Position numbers and translations under genes: made by a program. From contig NZ_CP061474.1 of the NCBI RefSeq assembly GCF_014679505.1, positions 1,580,001-1,644,000 of the forward strand: 64,000 nucleotides of DNA, written 5' to 3'. Below, in pieces: positions 43,384 to 51,676 of the stretch; position 1 is the stretch's first letter, and every line of letters begins with the position of its first letter. This DNA is from Geobacillus sp. 46C-IIa (GTDB lineage Bacteria > Bacillota > Bacilli > Bacillales > Anoxybacillaceae). The notes under the pieces are model-generated. The model had not been told where the DNA came from and did no database searches. It was given only the letters and a program-made list of their open reading frames with translations.

Positions 43384-43419
43384 AAGGTGTCCCCCAAAAG
43401 GCTCGGGGACACCTTTTCT
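43384..43419. terminator. Bidirectional terminator between 5'-nucleotidase and pepT
   Basis: AAGGTGTCCCC pairs with GGGGACACCTT around a CAAAAGGCTC loop, T-rich on the plus strand. Confidence 0.8.
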
Positions 43420-43495
43420 TCGCTTCGAATGGCGGGGTTGCTGCCGTTTGTGCTCGGACGATAAAAAAGTTCGTTCAAGCGAGTGTTTCCGCAGC

Positions 43496-44731
43496 TTAAG
43501 ATGCTTTTTGCTCGAACAGCTTGATGATCTCGACGATCACTTCGGCCGCTTTCACCATATTGTCGGCGGAAATGTACTCGTAGCGGCCGTGGAAGTTTTC
43601 GCCGCCGGCGAAAATGTTCGGCGTCGGCAGCCCCATATAGGACAGCTGCGACCCGTCCGTGCCGCCGCGGATCGGTTTCACCTTCGGTTCAATGCCCAAG
43701 TTCGTCATCGCTTCGTGGGCGATGTCAACAATGTGGCGCACCGGCTCGATTTTTTCGCGCATGTTGTAATATTGGTCGTTGATTTCGAGCGTGATTCGGT
43801 CGTTTCCATATTTTTGCGCAAGCGAAGTGGCGATTTCCTTCATTTTTGCCTTGCGCGCTTCGAACTGTTCACGGTCGAAATCACGGATAATGTAATAAAG
43901 CTTCGTTTCCTCCACGTTGCCTTGGAAGGAAAGCAAATGGTAAAACCCTTCATATCCTTCTGTATGCTCAGGCGCTTCGTTCGCTGGCAGCTGTTGCTGG
44001 AATTCCATGGCGATTTTGATCGAGTTGATCATTTTTCCTTTCGCCGTACCCGGGTGCACGTTTTTTCCTTTGATCGTGATTTTCGCTTCCGCCGCGTTAA
44101 AGCTTTCATATTCCAACTCGCCGAGCGGCCCGCCGTCAACCGTATACGCAAATTGGGCGCCGAATTTGGCGACGTCAAACTTGTGCGGCCCGCGGCCGAT
44201 TTCTTCATCCGGTGTAAAGGCGACGCGCACTTTGCCGTGTTTGATTTCCGGGTGTTGAATGAGATAGTTCATCGCGGTCATAATTTCCGCGATCCCTGCT
44301 TTATCGTCGGCGCCAAGCAGCGTCGTCCCGTCCGTCGTAATGAGCGTATGCCCTTTGTAGTGGGCGAGCTCCGGGAAATCGTTCGGCGACAGGGTGATGC
44401 CCTGCTCTTTGTTTAAGACGATGTCCCCGCCGTCGTATTGGTCAATGATTTGCGGATTGACGTTGGCTCCCGTAAACTCCGGAGCGGTGTCCATATGAGC
44501 CAAAAAGCCGATCGTTGGGACATTTTTGTCCGTATTGGCCGGCAACGTCGCCATCACATAGCCGTTTTCATCGACCGTCACTTCTTCCATCCCGATCGCC
44601 TTCAGCTCCTCGACCAGCATGTTCGCTAACTTCCATTGCCCTGGGGTTGAGGGGCACGTGTCGCTTTCTGGATCGGATTGGGTGTCGACTTTGACGTATC
44701 GGGTGAAGCGTTCAATGAGTTCTTGTTTCAA
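43496..44731 (-). CDS. pepT: Peptidase T (aminotripeptidase)
   Basis: The 411-residue M20B metallopeptidase releases the N-terminal residue of tripeptides in the cytoplasm. Zinc and catalytic residues are in [22 protein letters not shown] and [10 protein letters not shown], with YTVDGG and [18 protein letters not shown] further on. TTG 44731 follows GGGGGGATTGACC and gives the normal PepT length; the upstream frame to 44779 has no conserved residues. A large opposite-strand open frame inside it is a shadow. Confidence 0.94.
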   Translation of the reverse strand: MKQELIERFTRYVKVDTQSDPESDTCPSTPGQWKLANMLVEELKAIGMEEVTVDENGYVMATLPANTDKNVPTIGFLAHMDTAPEFTGANVNPQIIDQYDGGDIVLNKEQGITLSPNDFPELAHYKGHTLITTDGTTLLGADDKAGIAEIMTAMNYLIQHPEIKHGKVRVAFTPDEEIGRGPHKFDVAKFGAQFAYTVDGGPLGELEYESFNAAEAKITIKGKNVHPGTAKGKMINSIKIAMEFQQQLPANEAPEHTEGYEGFYHLLSFQGNVEETKLYYIIRDFDREQFEARKAKMKEIATSLAQKYGNDRITLEINDQYYNMREKIEPVRHIVDIAHEAMTNLGIEPKVKPIRGGTDGSQLSYMGLPTPNIFAGGENFHGRYEYISADNMVKAAEVIVEIIKLFEQKAS

Positions 44732-44925
44732 GGTCAATCCCCCCTTTTTATGTACAAATTTGAACAACAGATCAACCACTCCTCCGTTCGAGAGGAAACG
44801 CAGGCGGTGTTTCCCATTTCATTCTATCACACGTAGCCTAAACGGTAAAAAAGAAGGCACAGCTTTGCAAGAACAGCCGGGGAGCGCAAGGCGAGGGCAT
44901 TCCCCGTTTATCGGCGCATTCGACA

Positions 44926-44957
44926 CAAAAAGCGGTTCACTGTTAGAAGAACCGCTT
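44926..44957 (-). terminator. Terminator of the 39-residue gene
   Basis: AAGCGGTTC (44930-44938) pairs with GAACCGCTT (44949-44957); on the minus strand TTTTTG follows. Confidence 0.7.
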
Positions 44958-44986
44958 CCGTGTTTTTGTCTCCGGCTTTTCACATG

Positions 44987-45106
44987 TCACATTTTTGGCG
45001 CACGCTGCTTGTTTTTTTCGCTTTCTGCCTGTTTTCGGGCGGCAAGATTCCCTGGTGTGGCTTTCGTTTCAAGATTGTTCAAGCTTTCTTTTGTTTTTTT
45101 GTCCAT
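44987..45106 (-). CDS. 39-residue hydrophilic protein of unknown function
   Basis: GGAAAGGAGGTC lies seven bases before the ATG, an almost perfect ribosome site. The product (MDKKTKESLNNLET to KNKQRAPKM) is strongly charged, Lys/Glu/Asn-rich and helix-prone, without hydrophobic core, the character of small spore or stress proteins of bacilli. A terminator follows. I do not recognise a family. Confidence 0.6.
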   Translation of the reverse strand: MDKKTKESLNNLETKATPGNLAARKQAESEKNKQRAPKM

Positions 45107-45337
45107 CGTCTTTGACCTCCTTTCCATATTTATGAAGTGGATATCGGGACGAATCATTGGTATGATCCGCCATTTTTCGACTATAGTGTTTGCTTGTTTC
45201 CCGCTATTATGCGCAAAAGCCGATGGGCTACATATGCCAATGTGCGGTATAATGAGAAGAGCGGACGGGTCAACCTTGCGAAAGCCGCACTTGGCCGTCC
45301 AGAACGGACAAAGTAGACGGAAAGGAGAGGGCAAACG

Positions 45338-46558
45338 ATGTCATTTAGTTACGTATCCCATCTTTATTGCCCGAAATGCGAACATACATATGATGTCGAT
45401 CACGTGCACCAGCTTTGCGAATGCGGTTCGCCGCTTTTAGTCGCCTATGATTTGGAGGCGATGCGCCAAGAAGTGGTGAGGGAAGCGCTCAAGGAACGCG
45501 AACCGAGCTTATGGCGGTATCATGAGCTATTGCCGGTGAAACGTCCTGAACATATCGTCTCTTTAGGGGAAGGAATGACTCCGCTTGTGCGAATGCCGCG
45601 CCTTGGCCGGAACATCGGCATTGACTCGCTCTATATGAAAGACGAAGGAGTCATTCCGACAGGAACGTTTAAAGCACGCGGAGCGGCGGTCGGTGTTTCT
45701 AAAGCAAAAGAATTAGGGGTCGAACAGCTCGCCATGCCGACAAACGGCAACGCAGGGGCGGCGTGGTCGCTTTATGCCTCTCGCGCGGGCATTCGCGCGA
45801 CGGTGGTCATGCCGGTCGATGCGCCGGAATTGACGCGCAAAGAATGCGCCATCGCCCGAGCGGAATTGTATTTCGTCAACGGTTTGATCAGCGATGCCGG
45901 GCAAATCGTGGCGAAAGCGATCCGCGAATATGGCTGGTACGATGCGTCGACGTTGAAAGAACCGTACCGGATTGAAGGAAAGAAAACGATGGGGCTTGAG
46001 ATCGCCGAACAATTCTCGTGGCAGCTTCCGGATGTCATTTTGTATCCAACTGGCGGCGGCGTTGGACTCATCGGCATTTACAAGGCCATCAAAGAACTGC
46101 AGGCGCTCGGCTGGGTGAGCGGCAAGATGCCGCGTCTTGTCGCTGTGCAAGCCGAGCATTGCGCGCCGATTGTGAAGGCGTGGAACGAGAAAAAGCGTGA
46201 ATCGGAATTTTGGCCGAATTCCCATACGGTGGCGTTTGGCATTAACGTGCCGAAAGCGCTCGGCGATTTCCTTGTGCTTGAGGCAGTGTATGAAACGGAT
46301 GGATGCGCCATTGCGATCAGCGATAAGGACATTTTGGCGGAACAGCGGGCGGTGGCGAATTTGGAAGGGGCGTTCATTTGTCCGGAAGGGGCGGCGGCGT
46401 TTGCGGCGGCCCGCCAGCTGCGCGAGAGCGGCTGGATTCGCGACGGGGAGACAGTGGTGGTGTTAAATACCGGAACAGGGCTGAAATACGCTGATACTGT
46501 GGACGTCGATCCGCCGGTGCTCGAGCGAGGGGATGAGCTGCCAAGGAGCGGACGATAA
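45338..46558 (+). CDS. Threonine synthase-family PLP enzyme
   Basis: The 406-residue fold-type II PLP enzyme converts O-phosphohomoserine to threonine. An N-terminal zinc-ribbon-like part (YCPKCEHTYD, CECGSPLL) occurs in archaeal-type and some bacillar threonine synthases. SLGEGMTPLV, the lysine in GTFKARGAAVG, PTNGNAGAAWSLYASRAG and PTGGGVGLIGIYKAI (phosphate loop) follow. It lacks hom and thrB neighbours, so it may be a second, stand-alone copy. AAAGGAGAGGG before the ATG. Confidence 0.88.
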   Translation: MSFSYVSHLYCPKCEHTYDVDHVHQLCECGSPLLVAYDLEAMRQEVVREALKEREPSLWRYHELLPVKRPEHIVSLGEGMTPLVRMPRLGRNIGIDSLYMKDEGVIPTGTFKARGAAVGVSKAKELGVEQLAMPTNGNAGAAWSLYASRAGIRATVVMPVDAPELTRKECAIARAELYFVNGLISDAGQIVAKAIREYGWYDASTLKEPYRIEGKKTMGLEIAEQFSWQLPDVILYPTGGGVGLIGIYKAIKELQALGWVSGKMPRLVAVQAEHCAPIVKAWNEKKRESEFWPNSHTVAFGINVPKALGDFLVLEAVYETDGCAIAISDKDILAEQRAVANLEGAFICPEGAAAFAAARQLRESGWIRDGETVVVLNTGTGLKYADTVDVDPPVLERGDELPRSGR

Positions 46559-46574
46559 CGGAAATATGGCACTG

Positions 46575-46613
46575 AAAAACGAGGGTTCTCGATCAAAGAG
46601 CCCTCGTTTTTGT
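46575..46613 (+). terminator. Terminator after the threonine synthase gene
   Basis: AAAAACGAGGG pairs with CCCTCGTTTTT, a stem with T-runs on both strands. Confidence 0.88.
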
Positions 46614-46651
46614 TAGTCCGTTCAGAAAAGCAGTAAGGCGATGCCGAGTGG

Positions 46652-47269
46652 TTACCAAAAGCGGAATCGCGCCGCCGATTCGGCGAACCGTTCTTCTTTA
46701 AACGGATTGGCGGTCATCGAATAGCCGCGCTCCTCCCAATAGCCCGGTTCATCTTCTTTCATAAAGCGGATGCCCGACGCCCATTTCGCTCCTTTCCATA
46801 AGTAAAACGTCGCTGGTGGAATAAAGCGGAGCGGGTAGCCGTGTTTGGGCGAAATGTCTTGCCAATCGTGATGCTTGTCTTTCCACCGATAGACAAACAG
46901 CGCATCGTCGCCCAACAACGCGTCAAGCGGCAAGTTCGCGGAATAGCCAAACCGGTCGCCGTTTAAGTAGCCGTAAATTTTCACGTACTTCACATCCGGT
47001 TCTAATTCGACAAAGCGCAAAAACTCACGAAAGGCGATCCCTTCAAACGTCGTATCAAATTTCGACCATGTCGTGACGCAATGCATATCGACGGTGGAAA
47101 TCGTTTTGGGCAGCGCCATCACTTCTTGATAGGAGAGGGAGATCTCCTTTTTGACCTCGCCGAACAATCGAAATTCCCATGTCGCCTCATCAAATTCGTA
47201 CACGTCCCCTTCATGCAAAATCGGCCATTTTTCCGTCTCAAACTGGCCGGGAGGAAGTTGTTTTGTCAT
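46652..47269 (-). CDS. YuiH-like molybdopterin-dependent oxidoreductase
   Basis: The 205-residue protein is the catalytic domain of the sulfite oxidase/MsrP superfamily. WEFRLFGEVKKEISLSYQEVMALP begins it; the molybdenum-ligand cysteine is in DMHCVTTWS. SANLPLDALLGDDALFVYRW, HGYPLRFIPPATFYLWKGAKWASGIRFM and EERGYSM are typical. There is no Tat signal, so it should be cytoplasmic, unlike MsrP. AAAGGAG fits ATG 47269 (eight bases) or ATG 47272 (five). Substrate unknown. Confidence 0.88.
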   Translation of the reverse strand: MTKQLPPGQFETEKWPILHEGDVYEFDEATWEFRLFGEVKKEISLSYQEVMALPKTISTVDMHCVTTWSKFDTTFEGIAFREFLRFVELEPDVKYVKIYGYLNGDRFGYSANLPLDALLGDDALFVYRWKDKHHDWQDISPKHGYPLRFIPPATFYLWKGAKWASGIRFMKEDEPGYWEERGYSMTANPFKEERFAESAARFRFW

Positions 47270-47485
47270 CATATGCACTCCTTTGGAATGAATGTTTTCT
47301 TGTATTTAATGATACGAAAGGAAAAGGAGAGGATGCAACGAGAGAAAGGGAAGAAGCGGAACTCGAAACAACATCCCCATGTTATCAAACGATCTTTCAT
47401 TCGCCCGCAAGAATAATTTTTTCCTTTCATGCACACCGTATCCAATAGGGCTTTTATGGCCAAAAACAGAGAAGACAGGAGCGTG

Positions 47486-49162
47486 ATGCCGATGGCCGTA
47501 CAAAGTGAACAGCGATTTTTCCTTTTGGCGCTTGGCGTCATCGCCCTTTATGTGTCCCCGCTGTTTATCCTTGGCGAGAATGCGCACATTCGCGTCCACG
47601 ATAATTTGGATTCCAACATCGCCTGGTATAAAGTGCTCGCTGAAAGCGGGCAAATCACCGGGCCGCTTGATGCGAACATTCCGCAAATCGCCAACGGCGA
47701 ATTGTCGAGAAACGCCCTTGGCTCGGAGTTGACCGGCATCGTCTGGCTGCACGCTCTGTTTCCCACGATGACCGCTTATGCGCTCAGCCAGACGATCACA
47801 AGGGTGGTGGCGTTTTTGGGCATGTATTTGTTGTTGAAAACGCATTTCCTGCCTGAGCCGCGTTGGATGGCTGTTCGCATCGGTGTGGCGCTCGCCTTTG
47901 CGCTGACGCTGTTTTGGCCGTCAGGGATGTTAAGCACGTTAGGCATGCCGCTCGCGCTTTGGGCGTTTTTGAACATCCGGAAGGGAGAGCGGTCGTGGAA
48001 AAATTACGCCGTGCTGACGCTTCTCCCGTTTTATTCGAGTTTTGTGCTCGGTTTCTTTTTCTTTCTTGCCGCTATGGGCGCTCTTTGGCTTTTGGATGTG
48101 CTGCGCGGAAAGGGATGGAACATCCGTTTTTTCCTTTCCATCGCGTATATGACGCTGCTTTATTTGCTGGTCGAGTACCGGCTTGTGTACTCATTTTTAT
48201 GGGAAGACGAGCCGACGAGCCGGGATGAGTACTTCCACGCGCGCCTGACGTTTTGGCATTGTGTCCGTTTAACATGGAAAAACTTTCTTCTCGGCCATCA
48301 TCACGTCATGACCGAGCATACGTTTTTTATTTTACCGGTCTGGTTCATCGCGTTGTTCCTCGTTTTTGCTAACCAACGATGGAAAGAGGAACGGGTGTTT
48401 CTTTTCTTGTTTGGGCTGAATGTCGCGCTGTCGGCATGGTACGCCTTTTGGTTTTATAAAGGGTGGCTGCCGCTGACCGAGCGATTTCACTTTTTAGACA
48501 CGTTTAACTTCGCCCGCTTCCATTTTTTGCGTCCGCTGATCATTTATGTGCAGTTTGCGCTGGCGTTGAAAATCATGTGGCAATCGAGCGAAAAGGGGAA
48601 AACGTGGGCGAAACGGTTGTTAGCGGCGCAAATTATCCTTGTGTTTTTAATTAACGAGGAACTCGTCTTCCGTTATGAACCGACGGTGAAACAATTTTAT
48701 GCGGAAAAACAATTCCAAGAAATCAAAGAATACATCGGGCTTCCGGTGTCCGAGTACCGCGTCGTCAGCATCGGCCTTCATCCGGCCATCGCCCAATACA
48801 ACGGGTTTTACACGCTTGATACGTACAACAACTTTTACCCGTTGTCATACAAATACGAGTTCCGCAAAATCATTGAACGTGAACTGGCGAAAAGCAAAAC
48901 GATTCGTACGTATTTTGATGAGTGGGGCGGGCGCTGCTACATCTTTACGTCAGAACTCGGGAAACGGTATATGTTTACAAAACAGTCGAAAAAACGGCTG
49001 AAAAACTTGCAGTTAAATACGAGGCAGTTAAAAAAAATGGGCGGCCGCTATATTTTCTCGGCTGTTCCGATTGACAATGCGGCTGAAAACAGGCTTGCAC
49101 TCCAAAAAGTATTCACTTCCGACGAATCGGCATGGACGATTTATTTGTATAAAGTACAATAG
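47486..49162 (+). CDS. DUF6044 (YkoS-like) polytopic membrane protein
   Basis: The 558-residue protein has about ten or eleven membrane helices in residues 1-390, then a soluble C-terminal part. VHDNLDSNIAWYKVLAESG, RNALGSELTGIVWLH and the late YNGFYTLDTYNNFYPLSYKYEFRK block are characteristic of the YkoS/DUF6044 family, which looks like a GT-C type glycosyltransferase fold. ATG 47486 follows AGGAG closely; ATG 47492 is an alternative. Monocistronic. No substrate can be proposed. Confidence 0.82.
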   Translation: MPMAVQSEQRFFLLALGVIALYVSPLFILGENAHIRVHDNLDSNIAWYKVLAESGQITGPLDANIPQIANGELSRNALGSELTGIVWLHALFPTMTAYALSQTITRVVAFLGMYLLLKTHFLPEPRWMAVRIGVALAFALTLFWPSGMLSTLGMPLALWAFLNIRKGERSWKNYAVLTLLPFYSSFVLGFFFFLAAMGALWLLDVLRGKGWNIRFFLSIAYMTLLYLLVEYRLVYSFLWEDEPTSRDEYFHARLTFWHCVRLTWKNFLLGHHHVMTEHTFFILPVWFIALFLVFANQRWKEERVFLFLFGLNVALSAWYAFWFYKGWLPLTERFHFLDTFNFARFHFLRPLIIYVQFALALKIMWQSSEKGKTWAKRLLAAQIILVFLINEELVFRYEPTVKQFYAEKQFQEIKEYIGLPVSEYRVVSIGLHPAIAQYNGFYTLDTYNNFYPLSYKYEFRKIIERELAKSKTIRTYFDEWGGRCYIFTSELGKRYMFTKQSKKRLKNLQLNTRQLKKMGGRYIFSAVPIDNAAENRLALQKVFTSDESAWTIYLYKVQ

Positions 49163-49171
49163 AAAGAAAAC

Positions 49172-49210
49172 AAAAAACAGCGGCTGCCTATTGGAAGCGG
49201 AAGCCGCTGT
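49172..49210 (-). terminator. Terminator between convergent membrane-protein genes
   Basis: ACAGCGGCT pairs with AGCCGCTGT; on the minus strand a six-T run follows. It mainly serves the YjdF-like gene. Confidence 0.7.
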
Positions 49211-49220
49211 GTTACGGAGC

Positions 49221-49853
49221 TTAGCCGCGAGGTTGATCGAGCCGTGCAAGCTGCCTGTCGTGCCACCTTGAGAGCAGCCATAGGGCAATCAGCGTCCCGA
49301 TCAATGTACATAACATATCCCATTGCGTGTCCCAAATATCGCCTTGCGTGCCCAAAAAGTCTTTTGATGCCTTGCCTCCTTTGGAGATAATGGACACTAG
49401 CCATTCGATGATCTCATACAGGGCAGCGATGGCGAGCGACATGCTTGTGACGATCGTGAAAAGCCAAGCGCCGCGCGGCAACGGCGTTTTCCTCAATAAA
49501 ATTTCCCGAAGGACGATCGCAAATGTCCCTTTGAGGAAATGGCCAAACCGGTCGTAATGATTGCGCTCGAAATGGAAATCATCTTTCATCCAGTTAAAAA
49601 GGGGGACTTTGGAATAAATATAATGGCCGCCGATCAACATGATGATCGCCAACAAGGCGACGATGACATACGACATCGTTGTCAGCCGAAAGCGTTGGTA
49701 AAGGGCGATCACGGTCACAAGCCCAATAAGCGCCGGAGTGACCTCGAGCGCCCATACTGCATAGCTGGCTGGGCGAATGGCCGACCAAACGAACACGGCG
49801 GCAACGATCAACAGCAACAATCCATGAACGCGGGTTTGTCTTGCCTGCTCCAT
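49221..49853 (-). CDS. DUF2238 (YjdF-like) membrane protein
   Basis: The 210-residue protein has five or six hydrophobic segments. GGHYIYSKVPLFNW, NHYDRFGHFLKG, LYEIIEWLVSII and FLGTQGDIWDTQWDMLC are the conserved blocks of DUF2238/YjdF. AAGGAGG before the ATG at 49853 decides the start; 59 further codons are open upstream but cover low-quality sequence. Function unknown. Confidence 0.88.
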   Translation of the reverse strand: MEQARQTRVHGLLLLIVAAVFVWSAIRPASYAVWALEVTPALIGLVTVIALYQRFRLTTMSYVIVALLAIIMLIGGHYIYSKVPLFNWMKDDFHFERNHYDRFGHFLKGTFAIVLREILLRKTPLPRGAWLFTIVTSMSLAIAALYEIIEWLVSIISKGGKASKDFLGTQGDIWDTQWDMLCTLIGTLIALWLLSRWHDRQLARLDQPRG

Positions 49854-50200
49854 TTGTTTTCCTCCTTGGAACAGCGAGATTCGTCTATGGTCATTATTCG
49901 GAAAAACGCGGATTTTATACAAATCATTTTTCGAGAGTCGGTGATTGAAGGGAGAACGCCGCTTCATGGCACTATTTCTCAAATAGAAAAACCTTGCAGC
50001 ATCAGTTCTGCCTTTCACACGTTCGCTCATCGATCAAGGGAAACAGTTGTTTTTCACCGGCCTTTTCGAGCCCCTGATAAAAACAGCGGAGTTTTAACGG
50101 TTATCAGAACTAGAAAGAAGAGGAGAAGATGCCAGCGAGGTAAGACAGGAGGTTCAGGTAGGGAAACATTCCTAATTTTCGACGAGAACACGAATGTATA
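49854..50200. other. Intergenic stretch before the toxin locus
   Basis: No gene is supported on either strand. The plus-strand frame starting at 49539 runs through it, but has no ribosome site and is antisense to the YjdF-like gene. No strong hairpin was found. Confidence 0.45.
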
Positions 50201-50229
50201 TTCGCATTTGCTTCATTCAATGGTATAAT
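50201..50229 (+). promoter_or_regulatory. Extended -10 promoter of the toxin gene
   Basis: TTCGCA (50201-50206), 17 bases, then TGGTATAAT (50221-50229), a TGn extended -10. Confidence 0.6.
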
Positions 50230-50294
50230 GAAACATGCACAGCTATATGCAGGGTGGGCAGTGGCCACTCCCTGAATGAAAGGGGGTGGTGCTG

Positions 50295-50384
50295 ATGGTG
50301 ACGATTGCCGATGCGCTGACGCTCATGATTGCGTTTGCGTCGCTCGTCGTTGCGGTGATCGCCGTCGCAAAAGACAAAAAGTAA
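50295..50384 (+). CDS. Putative holin-like type I toxin (29 aa)
   Basis: The 29-residue product is MVTIADALTLMIAFASLVVA followed by VIAVAKDKK: a short head, one transmembrane helix and a Lys-rich tail. This is the pattern of holin-like toxins (Hol-Tox, TxpA/BsrG group), which usually read xxxxLxLMIxFAxLVVAxI...K. GAAAGGGGGTGGTG is the ribosome site. The mRNA can fold back: 50249-50258 just before the ribosome site is perfectly complementary to 50385-50394 just after the stop. A convergent promoter lies downstream. Confidence 0.8.
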   Translation: MVTIADALTLMIAFASLVVAVIAVAKDKK

Positions 50385-50513
50385 CCCACCCTGCTAGGCC
50401 GAGGCGAGGGTAGGTTACGATGCCCGAGGCTTGAGCCACTGCGCTTCTTGCAGCGGCTGTGCATGCAGGGCATTGGTGGCCGCCAGTGCCCTGCTTTATT
50501 GTACGTTTCCGTT
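50370..50513 (-). ncRNA. Predicted antisense antitoxin RNA
   Basis: On the minus strand TTGTCA (50544-50549), 18 bases and TATAAT (50520-50525) form a promoter firing toward the toxin gene. A stem (GCGAGGGTAGGTTA side at 50404-50417, TAACCCACCCTGC side at 50382-50394) followed by CTTTTTGTCTTTT terminates it near 50370. The RNA would be about 145 nucleotides and overlap the 3' end of the toxin message, as RatA does with txpA. Ends are estimates. Confidence 0.6.
50465..50499 (+). terminator. Likely 3' end of the toxin mRNA
   Basis: GCAGGGCA (50465-50472) pairs with TGCCCTGC (50487-50494), followed by TTTATTG. The T-run is poor. Confidence 0.45.
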
Positions 50514-50682
50514 TCTTTTATTATACGCGCACAAAGTAGGCGATGACAAGAACTTTCCAAAAAGAGGCGGCGAATATCGAAAAGAGGAAAAATGGTGTTG
50601 ACTCTTTCGGTTTTTTATAGTAAATTTCATATTGTCGTTCTGATGCTCAAAGCATGAAAGGAAAAAAGAGCAACAAAAAAAC

Positions 50683-50710
50683 TTGACAAATATTTTGATT
50701 GGTTTATAAT
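50683..50710 (+). promoter_or_regulatory. Promoter of the 5S rRNA-tRNA cluster
   Basis: TTGACA (50683-50688), 16 bases, TATAAT (50705-50710). Both hexamers are perfect, as expected for stable RNA. Confidence 0.8.
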
Positions 50711-50727
50711 AAATATCGTCGCCATTG

Positions 50728-50844
<117 letters not shown>

Positions 50845-50853
50845 ATAGAAGAT

Positions 50854-50928
50854 GGAGTATTAGCTCAGCGGGAGAGCACCACGTTGACAGCGTGGGGGTC
50901 ACTGGTTCGATCCCAGTATACTCCACCA
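50854..50928 (+). tRNA. tRNA-Val (anticodon GAC)
   Basis: GGAGTAT/ATACTCC acceptor, anticodon loop TTGACAG, T arm GGTTCGATCC. CCA is encoded. It lies nine bases after 5S. Confidence 0.95.
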
Positions 50929-50932
50929 TGAT

Positions 50933-51004
50933 GGGGCGTTAGTTCAGGGGGAGAACGCTTCGCTGGCAGCGAAGAGGTCAGGGGTTCAAATCCCCTACGC
51001 TCCA
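50933..51004 (+). tRNA. tRNA-Ala (anticodon GGC)
   Basis: GGGGCGT/ACGCTCC acceptor with one G-T pair. Anticodon stem CTTCG/CGAAG holds CTGGCAG. T arm GGGTTCAAATCCC. CCA is not encoded. Confidence 0.93.
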
Positions 51005-51012
51005 TTGATTAC

Positions 51013-51095
<83 letters not shown>

Positions 51096-51112
51096 TCGCT
51101 CCAAACAGTTAC

Positions 51113-51205
51113 GGAGGAGTACCCAAGTCTGGCTGAAGGGGTCGGTTTCGAAAACCGATAGGGGTGTCACAGCCCGCGGGGGTTCGAATCCCTCCTCCTC
51201 CGCCA
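51113..51205 (+). tRNA. tRNA-Ser (anticodon CGA)
   Basis: GGAGGAG/CTCCTCC acceptor, TCGGT-TTCGAAA-ACCGA anticodon arm, a long variable arm and T arm GGTTCGAATCC. CCA is encoded. Length 93. Confidence 0.95.
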
Positions 51206-51225
51206 TATAAAGTCGGAATTTCATA

Positions 51226-51253
51226 TTATGCCGACTTAGCTCAATTGGTAGAG
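51226..51253 (+). repeat. Duplicated 5' part of tRNA-Thr (28-bp direct repeat, left copy)
   Basis: Bases 51226-51253 are identical to 51372-51399: TTAT plus the first 24 bases of the tRNA-Thr gene (acceptor strand and D arm up to GGTAGAG). The left copy has no anticodon arm behind it, so it is not a functional tRNA. Confidence 0.92.
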
Positions 51254-51371
51254 ACGAGCATTTCCTTCGTCGAGTTTGCTGCGAGTTGCCTCGACGCATC
51301 CCGCTTCCTCGAATGAGCTGGCAGAGGAAGAGGCACAGAGCTCAACGGTGAGTCAGTTTCTTAAATCTGTG
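51254..51371 (+). other. 118-bp structured segment between the tRNA-Thr repeats
   Basis: The segment can form CGTCGAG (51268-51274) with CTCGACG (51290-51296), and CTTCCTC (51304-51310) with GAGGAAG (51324-51330). It has no open frame with a ribosome site. Removing one repeat plus this segment leaves a normal tRNA cluster. Origin unknown. Confidence 0.6.
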
Positions 51372-51375
51372 TTAT

Positions 51376-51448
51376 GCCGACTTAGCTCAATTGGTAGAGC
51401 AACTGAATCGTAATCAGTAGGTTGCGGGTTCAAGTCCTGCAGTCGGCA
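51376..51448 (+). tRNA. tRNA-Thr (anticodon CGT)
   Basis: GCCGACT/AGTCGGC acceptor, ACTGA-ATCGTAA-TCAGT anticodon arm, T arm GGGTTCAAGTCC. CCA is not encoded. This is the complete copy after the partial duplicate. Confidence 0.94.
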
Positions 51449-51459
51449 TCATTGATCAC

Positions 51460-51541
51460 GGAGGGGTAGCGAAGTGGCTAAACGCGGCGGACTGTAAATC
51501 CGCTCCCTTTGGGTTCGGCGGTTCGAATCCGTCCCCCTCCA
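51460..51541 (+). tRNA. tRNA-Tyr (anticodon GTA)
   Basis: GGAGGGG/CCCCTCC acceptor, CTGTAAA anticodon loop, long variable arm, T arm GGTTCGAATCC. CCA is not encoded. Confidence 0.93.
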
Positions 51542-51560
51542 TTTTTTATTTCCTATAAGC

Positions 51561-51634
51561 GGGCCTATAGCTCAGCTGGTCAGAGCGCACGCCTGATAAG
51601 CGTGAGGTCGGTGGTTCAAGTCCACTTAGGCCCA
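51561..51634 (+). tRNA. tRNA-Ile (anticodon GAT)
   Basis: GGGCCTA/TAGGCCC acceptor, ACGCC-TGATAAG-CGT anticodon arm, T arm GGTTCAAGTCC. It is the last gene of the cluster. Confidence 0.94.
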
Positions 51635-51647
51635 TCTCTGATGTTGG

Positions 51648-51676
51648 ACGGCAAGAGTCATTCTTGCCGTTTTTTG
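51648..51676 (+). terminator. Terminator of the 5S-tRNA cluster
   Basis: ACGGCAAGA pairs with TCTTGCCGT around GTCAT, followed by TTTTTTG. Confidence 0.88.

Noticed and set aside
43448-44416. 322-codon plus-strand frame opposite pepT
   Set aside because: Antisense shadow: the translation is rich in Phe, His and Arg with no motif, while pepT has all its zinc ligands.
49539-50228. 229-codon plus-strand frame before the toxin gene
   Set aside because: Mostly antisense to the YjdF-like gene, with no ribosome site and no protein character.
51226-51299. Left partial tRNA-Thr as an eighth tRNA
   Set aside because: After the D arm the sequence has no anticodon arm, T arm or matching acceptor strand.
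51254-51371. Group I intron or integrated element inside tRNA-Thr
   Set aside because: At 118 bases it is too short for a group I intron, it breaks the gene after the D arm rather than in the anticodon loop, and the flanks are a 28-bp repeat with an intact copy remaining.
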